DNA of 8,267 nt from Sphingomonadales bacterium UBA1936. Its GTDB lineage: Bacteria; Pseudomonadota; Alphaproteobacteria; Sphingomonadales; Sphingomonadaceae. The position numbers and the translations under genes were made by a program. The stretch's first letter is position 1. Each line of letters begins with the position of its first letter. The stretch lies in contig DDFE01000150.1 in assembly GCA_002336985.1 (NCBI GenBank), positions 16,694 through 24,960 of the forward strand. The letters run 5' to 3'. Of the stretch, positions 1 to 6,741 are shown piece by piece. The notes under the pieces are model-generated. The model was not told where the DNA came from. It ran no database searches and worked only from the letters and a program-made list of their open reading frames with translations.

Positions 1-123
1 CTGGAAACATTCCTGATGATCGACAAGGGCAATTTCGGATTGGCCCTGACCTATATCGCGGCGTCGGTGATCGGCGCGGTTGCGCTGACCGGCGTGGGCG
101 TTTTCGCGGTGCGCGCGTTATGA
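1..123 (+). CDS. crcB: Fluoride channel CrcB (Fluc), C-terminal part only
   Basis: Frame 1 is open from the window edge to a TGA at 121-123, giving the last 40 residues of a protein that begins outside the window. The segment has the layout of the CrcB/Fluc C-terminus: a short amphipathic stretch (LETFLMIDKGNFGLALTY), then one hydrophobic helix rich in Ala, Val and Gly that ends in a short Arg-containing tail. CrcB proteins are small dual-topology inner-membrane channels that export fluoride, with the fourth helix at the C-terminus. Its stop overlaps the start of the pseudouridine synthase gene (ATGA), so the two are probably translated from one transcript. Any fluoride riboswitch would lie upstream, outside the window. 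The call rests on a short fragment; another small membrane protein remains possible. Confidence 0.72.
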   Translation: METFLMIDKGNFGLALTYIAASVIGAVALTGVGVFAVRAL

Positions 124-1211
124 GCGAGGTCCGCCAGTTCACCATCGGCGTCGATGACGACGGTATCCGTCTCGACCGCTGGTTCCAGCGCAATTTGCCG
201 GAGGCGAACTTCAACATCGTCTCTCGCTGGGCGCGGACCGGACAGTTGCGGCTCGACGGCGCACGGGCGCAGCCGGGTGACCGCGTGGCTACCGGACAGG
301 TGTTGCGCGTACCCCCGGCGGACTCCGCGCCGAAGACCTCTTCGCCGCGCCCTGTGCGTCCGAAATCCAACCTGAGCGCCGACCAGATCGAGTTCGCGCA
401 GAGCCTGGTCATCCATCGCGATTCCGCAGCGCTGGTCATCAACAAGCCGCCGGGTCTGGCAACACAGGGCGGGACCGGTACGACCGAGCATGTCGACGGC
501 CTGCTCGACGCGCTGACCTTCGAAGCGGAGGGGCGGCCGAAGCTGGTCCACCGGCTCGACAAGGACACCAGTGGTGCCCTTCTCGTCGCGCGCAGCTCAC
601 GGGCAGCAGCGCATTTCGCAAAGGCGTTTTCCAGCCGGACCGCGCGCAAGGTTTACTGGGCTGTGGTCGTCGGCGTGCCGGACATCCATGACGGCATGAT
701 CGAACTGCCGATCGGCAAGCAGCCTGGCAGTGGCGGGGAGAAAATGCATGTCGACGAGAAGGAGGGGAGCCCGGCGCGGACCCGCTACCGCGTCATCGAC
801 CGCGTCGGGAACCGTGCCGCCTGGGTCGAGCTTCAACCCTACACCGGCCGGACTCACCAACTGCGCGTGCATCTGGCCGCCATCGGTCACCCCATCGTCG
901 GCGACGGCAAATACGGCGGACGCGAAGCGTTCCTGACCGGTACGATCAGCCGCAAGATGCATCTTCATGCGCGTCGCATCCGCGTCGATCTTCCCGACGG
1001 CGGGCAGGTCGATGTGAAGGCCGACCTGCCGCCCCATTTCGCCGACACGCTGATCGACCTGGGCTTCGACCTGGCGGACGGCGACAAGCTGGTGCTCGAC
1101 GAGGTGAAATTTTCCGAAACGCCCGAAGGCAAGCGCCGCCTTATCGCGAACAAGGCCAAGGCCGCCCGCAAGGAGCGCAAGGGCGAGCGGCGCGCGCGCG
1201 GAACGAAATGA
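120..1211 (+). CDS. rluC: RluA-family 23S rRNA pseudouridine synthase, RluC-like
   Basis: This 363-residue protein isomerises uridine to pseudouridine in RNA. The RluC branch acts on 23S rRNA in the cytoplasm. Residues about 12 to 65 look like an S4 RNA-binding domain (IRLDRWFQRNLP, then ISRWARTGQLRLDG-like spacing). The catalytic domain follows from about residue 95, with HRLDKDTSG at 144-152, where Asp147 is the catalytic aspartate, and the conserved GRTHQLRVHLAAIGHPIVGD block at about 243-262. The ATG at 120 overlaps the crcB stop and leaves the complete S4 domain. The last 30 residues (334-363) are rich in Lys and Arg and extend past the usual end of RluC (E. coli RluC is about 319 residues); this may be an extra RNA-binding tail. 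RluC and RluD specificity cannot be separated firmly by eye, so the family is certain and the subfamily likely. Confidence 0.9.
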   Translation: MSEVRQFTIGVDDDGIRLDRWFQRNLPEANFNIVSRWARTGQLRLDGARAQPGDRVATGQVLRVPPADSAPKTSSPRPVRPKSNLSADQIEFAQSLVIHRDSAALVINKPPGLATQGGTGTTEHVDGLLDALTFEAEGRPKLVHRLDKDTSGALLVARSSRAAAHFAKAFSSRTARKVYWAVVVGVPDIHDGMIELPIGKQPGSGGEKMHVDEKEGSPARTRYRVIDRVGNRAAWVELQPYTGRTHQLRVHLAAIGHPIVGDGKYGGREAFLTGTISRKMHLHARRIRVDLPDGGQVDVKADLPPHFADTLIDLGFDLADGDKLVLDEVKFSETPEGKRRLIANKAKAARKERKGERRARGTK

Positions 1212-1867
1212 TGGTCCGCCTTGCGGTGTTCGATTGCGACGGGACGCTGGTCGATAGCCAGGCGAATATCTGCACCGCGATGGCGTCTGCCTTTCGAAAG
1301 TCCGGCATATCGCCGCCGCGCGACACGGCAATTCGGCGGATCGTGGGGCTGAGCCTGGTCGAGGCGGTGACCGTGTTGCTTCCCGATGCCGAACCCGGCC
1401 TGCACCGCCGCATCGCCGCCGATTACAAACGCGCGTTTCAGGCGATGCGCGCCGAGGGAATGGTCAGCGAACCATTGTTCGACGGCATTGCGCCGCTGAT
1501 CGGCGAGTTGATCGCCGATGGCTGGCTGCTGGGCGTCGCAACGGGCAAGTCCGATCGCGGGCTGGCGCTGGTTCTTGCGGAACATGGTCTGGAACAGCAT
1601 TTCGTGACCCTGCAGACCGCCGACCGCCATCCATCCAAACCCCATCCCGCAATGGTGGAGGCGGCGATGGCGGAGGCGGGCGCAGAAGCGGCGGATACGG
1701 TCGTCATCGGCGACACCAGCTTCGACATGATGATGGCGCGTAATGCCGGAACACGTGCGATCGGCGTGACCTGGGGCTATCATCCTGCCGACGAACTGGT
1801 GGCGGCGGGCGCGCATGCGATTGTCCGGCATCCCGCCGAAATCATGGATGCAATGAGGGTGGCATGA
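1208..1867 (+). CDS. HAD-family (subfamily IA) phosphatase, phosphoglycolate phosphatase-like
   Basis: This 219-residue cytoplasmic hydrolase carries all four HAD motifs. Motif I is FDCDGT, with nucleophile Asp9 and acid/base Asp11. Motif II is Thr112 in GVATGKS. Motif III is Lys144 in SKPHP. Motif IV is GDTSFD, with Asp169 and Asp173. A helical cap domain sits between motifs I and II (about residues 15 to 95), as in subfamily IA enzymes such as phosphoglycolate phosphatase (Gph), pyrophosphatase PpaX and beta-phosphoglucomutase. The substrate cannot be read from sequence, so no gene symbol is given. The ATG at 1208 overlaps the rluC stop (ATGA). A second ATG follows directly, so the true first Met could be either one. 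The stop overlaps the next gene in the same way, placing it firmly in the crcB-rluC operon. Confidence 0.88.
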   Translation: MMVRLAVFDCDGTLVDSQANICTAMASAFRKSGISPPRDTAIRRIVGLSLVEAVTVLLPDAEPGLHRRIAADYKRAFQAMRAEGMVSEPLFDGIAPLIGELIADGWLLGVATGKSDRGLALVLAEHGLEQHFVTLQTADRHPSKPHPAMVEAAMAEAGAEAADTVVIGDTSFDMMMARNAGTRAIGVTWGYHPADELVAAGAHAIVRHPAEIMDAMRVA

Positions 1868-2073
1868 CCGAAGACCAGGCAAAGAAACGTTTTTTCACGC
1901 TCGTCGTCCTGCGATTTTCGGGGGTCGCGCTGGCGTTCCTTGGCATCGCGATCGTCATGAAGCGGTTGATCGAACCCGCGGATGTGATCGGGACGATCCT
2001 GATCGTCATCGGCATGTTCGACGTCCTGGTGTTTCCGATCCTGCTCACGCGTCGCTGGAAATCGGAACGCTGA
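1864..2073 (+). CDS. Small two-helix inner-membrane protein, uncharacterised
   Basis: I do not recognise this 69-residue protein. A charged N-terminus (MTEDQAKKR) precedes two hydrophobic segments at about residues 11-31 and 41-61, separated by a short loop containing KRLIEPAD, and a basic end (TRRWKSER). With basic residues before the first and after the second helix, both termini are predicted to face the cytoplasm. It starts with an ATGA overlap on the phosphatase gene and ends one base before the ATP12 start, so it is almost certainly a translated member of the operon and not a chance frame. Lying directly before an F1-ATPase assembly factor, it could have a role at the membrane in that process, but this is inference from position only. 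It has no cysteine or known motif. Confidence 0.78.
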   Translation: MTEDQAKKRFFTLVVLRFSGVALAFLGIAIVMKRLIEPADVIGTILIVIGMFDVLVFPILLTRRWKSER

Positions 2074-2074
2074 G

Positions 2075-2755
2075 ATGAAGCGATTCTGGAAGGGTGTCAG
2101 CGTCGTGGATGGCGCGGTGCTGCTCGATGGGCGGCCGGTCAAGACGCCGGCACGTGCGCCGTTGCTCGCACCCTCGCCTGCGCTTGCCGAAGCCATCGCC
2201 GGAGAGTGGCGCGCCGTCGGCGAAACCATCGACCCGCGTACGATGCCGCTGACCGGTTTCACCAATGCCGCCATCGACCGGGTCGGCGCCGATCCTGCAA
2301 GCTTCGCGGCGACGCTATCGAGTTACGCCGAGACCGACGTGCTCTGCTATCGCGCCGAAAATCCGCCCGAGCTCGCGGCGCGGCAGGCAGATGTCTGGGA
2401 CCCGATGCTCGACTGGGCGCGGCACCGCTACGATGTTGCATTCACCGTGACGGCAGGGATCGTCCATGCCGCGCAGCCGCCGGAAACGGTCGCGCGGCTG
2501 TCGGCGGCCGTCGCAGCGCGAACGCCGTTCGAACTGGCGGCACTGTCACCGCTCGTCACCATAAGCGGATCGCTGGTCGCGGGCCTGATGATCGCCGAGC
2601 GTGCGATCGAAGCCGATGCGGCGTTCGATGCGACGCATCTCGACGAAATCTGGCAGGCCGAACTGTGGGGCGAGGATTATCTCGCGACCGAAAACCGCAC
2701 AGCCCGTCGTGCCGACTTCTGCGCGGCCGCCCGCTATCTCGGGCTGCTCGCATAA
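2075..2755 (+). CDS. atp12: ATP12-type F1F0 ATP synthase assembly chaperone
   Basis: This 226-residue protein belongs to the ATP12 family, known in mitochondria and alphaproteobacteria, which binds the F1 alpha subunit and prevents its aggregation until the alpha3beta3 ring forms. Recognisable family features in order are an N-terminal beta-rich part (FWKGVSVV, then LLDGRPVKTP, residues 4 to 24), EWRAVGETIDPRTMPLTGFTN at 44-64, AIDRV at 66-70, the TDVLCYRAENPPEL and RQADVWDPML stretch at 87-112, SGSLVAGLMI at 164-173, and the C-terminal helices with EIWQAELWGEDYLATENR around 191-208. Length fits bacterial ATP12. The ATG at 2075 is one base after the preceding stop, which points to translational coupling. 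The atp genes themselves are not in the window. Confidence 0.92.
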   Translation: MKRFWKGVSVVDGAVLLDGRPVKTPARAPLLAPSPALAEAIAGEWRAVGETIDPRTMPLTGFTNAAIDRVGADPASFAATLSSYAETDVLCYRAENPPELAARQADVWDPMLDWARHRYDVAFTVTAGIVHAAQPPETVARLSAAVAARTPFELAALSPLVTISGSLVAGLMIAERAIEADAAFDATHLDEIWQAELWGEDYLATENRTARRADFCAAARYLGLLA

Positions 2756-2796
2756 CGCGTTTCATCGAATGTTAGCCGGCCTCGCCTAAACCCGAC

Positions 2797-2807
2797 GGAG
2801 GGAAGGG
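2797..2807 (+). promoter_or_regulatory. Purine-rich ribosome binding site before the 133-residue protein
   Basis: GGAGGGAAGGG precedes the ATG at 2816. The AAGGG part leaves 8 bases of spacing and the GGAGG part 14. It is the strongest Shine-Dalgarno in the window and supports real translation of an otherwise unrecognised gene. I see no convincing promoter or terminator in the rest of the 60-base gap 2756-2815. Confidence 0.6.
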
Positions 2808-2815
2808 CTGTTGGC

Positions 2816-3217
2816 ATGAATTTCGGCATCATCTTTCGACTGGCCTCGGGTTTCGGTTTCCTGGCGGTTTCGCGGTCTATGGAATCGCGTGGTGATATCC
2901 ATGCCCTGATGGGCGATCGCCAGGGTGCGCTGAACATGCATCTCGCCGCGCTGTTCATGCTGGTGCTGGCAGCGCTCTGTTTCATCACTGCCGGTCTGAA
3001 AATCATGCGCGGATCGAAGAAGACGCCGCCTTCGCGCAACACCGGTCCCGCCTATTCATCGCTGGCAAAATCAGACGACGACACCGGATTCGACGCCGAT
3101 GCGGCGCTGGCTCGCTATCTTGAAAACAGGAATGTCGAGGGGCCAGAACAGAACGAACCGCAACCGCCCCGTCCACCGGTACCACCCCGCACCGGTTTCG
3201 GCCGGAAACTTAGCTAG
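2816..3217 (+). CDS. Uncharacterised membrane-anchored protein with Pro-rich tail ending FGRK
   Basis: I cannot assign a function to this 133-residue protein. It has a moderately hydrophobic N-terminal stretch (about 3-19) followed by a short charged loop with RSMESRGD. A clear membrane helix lies at about residues 41-62, followed by a basic stop-transfer patch (MRGSKK). The remainder is hydrophilic: a segment with DADAALARYLENR at 93-105, then a low-complexity Pro/Glu/Gln region, and a C-terminal TGFGRKLS. The DADAALARYLENR element followed by a terminal FGRK looks like a deliberate short linear motif, and I have a vague memory of similar tails in sphingomonad proteins, which I cannot verify. 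It has its own strong ribosome binding site. Its stop is 8 bases from the gmk stop on the other strand. Confidence 0.72.
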   Translation: MNFGIIFRLASGFGFLAVSRSMESRGDIHALMGDRQGALNMHLAALFMLVLAALCFITAGLKIMRGSKKTPPSRNTGPAYSSLAKSDDDTGFDADAALARYLENRNVEGPEQNEPQPPRPPVPPRTGFGRKLS

Positions 3218-3225
3218 GCGAAGCG

Positions 3226-3867
3226 TCAGACCGCGCGGGTCAGGCTGCGCACGAATCCGATCAGGCTGGTCTGGCGGCTGCGCTTCAGGCGTTCGGTGGT
3301 CAGGATCGATTTCACCTCGCCGAAACAGCGTTCGACATGGTCGTTGACCAGCACATAATCGTAACCGTCCCAGTGGCTGATCTCGTTCGCAGCGCGAGCC
3401 ATGCGCGCGTCGATCACCTCGTCGCTGTCGGTCGCCCGTGCGCGCAGGCGGCGTTCGAGTTCGTCCATCGACGGCGGGAAGATGAAGGCGCGTACGACAT
3501 CGCCACCCGCCTGCTGGAACAGCTGCTGCGCGCCCTGCCAGTCGATGTCGAACAGGACGTCGCATCCCTTCGACAGCATTTCGTACACCGGCGCTTTCGG
3601 CGTCCCGTAGCGATGGCCGAAGACGTGCGCCCATTCGAGGAAGTCGCCGGCGGCGACCATTTCGCGGAACCGGTCGACGCTTACGAAGTGATAATCGACG
3701 CCGTCGACTTCGCCCGGTCGGATGGGCCGCGTCGTTGCCGATACCGACATCGCGAGATTGTCGTCAGAGGCGAGAAGCTTGCGCGCGATGGTCGATTTGC
3801 CAGCGCCTGACGGGGACGAGAGGACGAAAAGCAGTCCCCGGCGGGTGAACGGAAGGCTGGCGGGCAT
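3226..3867 (-). CDS. gmk: Guanylate kinase
   Basis: This 213-residue cytoplasmic enzyme phosphorylates GMP to GDP with ATP, in purine nucleotide supply and salvage. The P-loop SSPSGAGKST is at residues 17-26. The GMP-binding region follows: SVSATTRPIRPGE at 41-53 (Arg47, Arg50), the conserved Tyr59 in GVDYHF, Glu78 in FLEWA, and YGTP at 87-90. FDIDWQGAQ at 106-114 matches the family's Walker B-like strand, and the lid ERRLRARATDSDE lies at 138-150. Length is normal. The ATG at 3867 is fixed by an in-frame TGA at 3876-3874, three codons upstream. No good Shine-Dalgarno precedes it, and the start codon is buried in a perfect inverted repeat (see 3860-3883). It is the last gene of the minus-strand block. 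Confidence 0.96.
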   Translation of the reverse strand: MPASLPFTRRGLLFVLSSPSGAGKSTIARKLLASDDNLAMSVSATTRPIRPGEVDGVDYHFVSVDRFREMVAAGDFLEWAHVFGHRYGTPKAPVYEMLSKGCDVLFDIDWQGAQQLFQQAGGDVVRAFIFPPSMDELERRLRARATDSDEVIDARMARAANEISHWDGYDYVLVNDHVERCFGEVKSILTTERLKRSRQTSLIGFVRSLTRAV

Positions 3868-3883
3868 GGCCGCTCATGCCCGC
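3860..3883 (-). repeat. Perfect 9-base inverted repeat over the gmk start codon
   Basis: On the transcribed strand GCGGGCATG is followed by a 6-base spacer (AGCGGC) and then CATGCCCGC. The gmk ATG (3867-3865) lies within the 3' arm, and the 5' arm contains an out-of-frame ATG (3877-3875). As RNA this would form a GC-rich 9-base-pair hairpin with a 6-base loop that hides the start codon. As DNA it is a symmetric site. The structure is seen directly; any regulatory role is inference. There is no T-run after it, so it is not a canonical intrinsic terminator. Confidence 0.6.
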
Positions 3884-3906
3884 GCCCAACCCGAATCGTC
3901 AACCGC

Positions 3907-4125
3907 TCAGGCGTCGGCCTTCGTTCCGAATGCCGCATCCTTGGCCTTGCCGATCCCGTGAAGGACCAGCCAGCCGACCGCATAAGTGAGAACAACGGGG
4001 GCGATTGCCCGGACGGCCATTGCCGTAACGGCACCGCCGAGCGCGCCGTCGAGCGTGCTGTCGTCGCCGTCCGAACCGTCGATCGCGCTGCCAATCGCCG
4101 CACCCAAAATCGTACTGAAGGCCAT
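3907..4125 (-). CDS. Small glycine-rich protein with one hydrophobic segment, uncharacterised
   Basis: This 72-residue protein is not one I recognise. Its N-terminal half alternates small residues with an acidic, Ser/Gly-rich patch: LGAAIGSAIDG, then SDGDDSTLDG, then ALGGAVTAMAV. The small-residue spacing resembles a glycine zipper. A hydrophobic segment follows at about 41-58 (IAPVVLTYAVGWLVLHGI), and the C-terminus is short and mixed-charge (KAKDAAFGTKADA). A GGGAG ribosome binding site at 4138-4134 stands 8 bases before the ATG, which supports translation. It lies 55 bases after fumC and 39 before gmk, on the same strand. The 55-base gap upstream contains a 5-base-pair GC hairpin (4147-4160) but no terminator-like T-run. 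Membrane association is likely; function is unknown. Confidence 0.68.
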   Translation of the reverse strand: MAFSTILGAAIGSAIDGSDGDDSTLDGALGGAVTAMAVRAIAPVVLTYAVGWLVLHGIGKAKDAAFGTKADA

Positions 4126-4180
4126 TAGTCTTGCTCCCGTTTTCGAGCGCGATAGCGCGCGGGCGGAGCGAAGGTTCCCG

Positions 4181-5572
<1,392 letters not shown>

Positions 5573-5590
5573 GCGCCGACCCCTAACGGA

Positions 5591-6073
5591 TTATTTGCGC
5601 CGCTTGAAATCCACCGCGACGACGTTCGATCCATCCTCGATGGGCTCTGCGATCGGGCCGTCGTTGTGTGCATCGCTGTGCTCGGCCGGGCCTTCGCCGT
5701 CCGCCGCGACCTGAAACTGCAGGACGAAATTGACTGCGGGATCGACGAACGCGGTGATCGACGAGAACGGGATGAAGAGCTGTGCCGGCACGCCGTTGAA
5801 CGTCAGGCTGACTTCGAACGAATCGTCATGAACCTTCAGGTCCCAGAACTTGTTCTGCAGGACCACCGTCATTTCGTCCGGGAACCGCGCTATCAGGTGC
5901 GCCGGGATGTCGACCCCCGCCGCCTGTGTCTTGAACGTGATGTAGAAATGATGGTCGCCGGGCAGCATGTCCGAATGGCCGATCTGCCCCAGCACGCGGC
6001 CGACCACGGCACGCAGCGCCTCCTGGACGATTTCGTCATAGGGAATCAGGCTGTCGGGCGTGGTCTCGGTCAT
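5591..6073 (-). CDS. sspB: Alpha-type SspB, ClpXP protease specificity adaptor
   Basis: This 160-residue protein matches alphaproteobacterial SspB, which binds the ssrA degradation tag on proteins from stalled ribosomes and delivers them to the ClpXP protease. The folded substrate-binding domain spans about residues 11-121 (YDEIVQEALRAVVGRVL, HHFYITFKT, IPAHLIARFPDEMTVVLQ, FWDLKV, FEVSLTFNGVPAQLFIPF, ITAFVDP). An acidic, flexible linker follows (about 122-148), and a short hydrophobic/basic tail NVVAVDFKRRK (150-160) corresponds to the ClpX-binding (XB) motif. The start ATG at 6073 has an AGGGA Shine-Dalgarno close upstream (6081-6077), with short spacing. It lies first in a likely sspB-fumC transcript and is divergent from hisB. 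Confidence 0.93.
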   Translation of the reverse strand: MTETTPDSLIPYDEIVQEALRAVVGRVLGQIGHSDMLPGDHHFYITFKTQAAGVDIPAHLIARFPDEMTVVLQNKFWDLKVHDDSFEVSLTFNGVPAQLFIPFSSITAFVDPAVNFVLQFQVAADGEGPAEHSDAHNDGPIAEPIEDGSNVVAVDFKRRK

Positions 6074-6153
6074 CGGTCCCTTTGGTGGACGTGGTTGCGA
6101 GGCGGGTCAAGACGCGTTGCGTCGTTACGGCATCGGGCTATAGGCGGCCCGTC
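6074..6153. promoter_or_regulatory. Divergent sspB/hisB intergenic region with weak hisB promoter candidate
   Basis: These 80 bases separate two divergent operons. For hisB, TTGCGT (6117-6122), 16 bases of spacing and TATAGG (6139-6144) resemble a sigma-70-type promoter with modest matches. Transcription would then start near 6151, almost at the ATG at 6154. Two short dyads are present: GACGC-3 bases-GCGTC (6111-6123), overlapping the -35 candidate, and CGGGC-8 bases-GCCCG (6134-6151), bracketing the -10 candidate. For sspB a TTGACC hexamer (6110-6105, minus strand) exists but has no good -10 at the right distance. All of this is pattern reading, so confidence is low. Confidence 0.32.
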
Positions 6154-6741
6154 ATGCGCACAGGCACGGTTCATCGCTCGACTGCAGAGACGAGCATCGA
6201 CGTCACCGTCAATCTCGACGGCACGGGGGCTTATTCCGTTTCGACGGGTATCGGCTTTTTCGACCACATGCTCGAACAGCTGTCGCGCCATTCGCTGATC
6301 GACATGGATGTGAAGACGGTCGGCGACCTGCATATCGACCAGCACCACACGGTGGAGGATACCGGGCTTGCGATCGGCGAGGCGGTCCTGAAGGCGCTGG
6401 GCGAGAAGCGCGGCATACGCCGTTACGCCGATGCACTCTCGCCGATGGACGAAACGCTGACGCGCGTCGCGCTCGATATTTCAGGCCGGCCGTTCCTCGT
6501 GTGGAAGACCGAATTCTCGCAAAAGCGGCTGGGCGAGATGGATACGGAAATGTTCGAACATTTCTTCCACTCGTTCGCGCAGAGCGCCGGGCTGACCCTG
6601 CATATCGAGACGCTCTACGGGTCGAACAATCATCATATCGCCGAAGCGGCGTTCAAGGGGCTGGCGCGGGCACTGCGCGAAGCGGTCGAGATCGACCCGC
6701 GCAAGGCGGGAGCGATCCCCTCGACCAAAGGCATATTGTGA
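6154..6741 (+). CDS. hisB: Imidazoleglycerol-phosphate dehydratase
   Basis: This 195-residue monofunctional enzyme dehydrates imidazoleglycerol phosphate to imidazoleacetol phosphate in histidine synthesis, with two manganese ions per site. Metal-binding motifs are visible: FFDHM at 35-39, the first signature LHIDQHHTVEDTG at 59-71 (His64, His65, Glu68), EHFFH at 135-139, and the second signature YGSNNHHIAEAAFKGLA at 155-171. There is no fused histidinol phosphatase domain, unlike E. coli HisB. I chose the ATG at 6154 because the protein then begins at the family's usual N-terminus. An ATG at 6082 in the same frame would add 24 basic, unconserved residues. A GGCGG (6143-6147) is the only weak ribosome binding site. 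Its stop overlaps the hisH GTG. Confidence 0.95.
   Translation: MRTGTVHRSTAETSIDVTVNLDGTGAYSVSTGIGFFDHMLEQLSRHSLIDMDVKTVGDLHIDQHHTVEDTGLAIGEAVLKALGEKRGIRRYADALSPMDETLTRVALDISGRPFLVWKTEFSQKRLGEMDTEMFEHFFHSFAQSAGLTLHIETLYGSNNHHIAEAAFKGLARALREAVEIDPRKAGAIPSTKGIL

Noticed and set aside
3195..3209. GTTTC-5 bases-GAAAC hairpin at the end of the 133-residue protein gene as a terminator
   Set aside because: The stem has only 5 pairs and no T-run follows on either strand; it lies within coding sequence.
4147..4160. GCGCG-ATAG-CGCGC hairpin between fumC and the 72-residue protein gene as a terminator
   Set aside because: The stem is short, and on the minus strand it is followed by TCGAAAA, not a T-run. 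Such GC stems arise easily by chance here.
6082..6153. A 24-residue N-terminal extension of HisB from the ATG at 6082
   Set aside because: The extra residues are basic, match nothing in the family, and the ATG at 6154 gives the standard N-terminus and length.
6501..6737. A longer HisH reading frame starting inside hisB
   Set aside because: It would overlap hisB by some 240 bases with unconserved sequence. The GTG at 6738 with an AAAGG ribosome binding site gives the normal HisH start.
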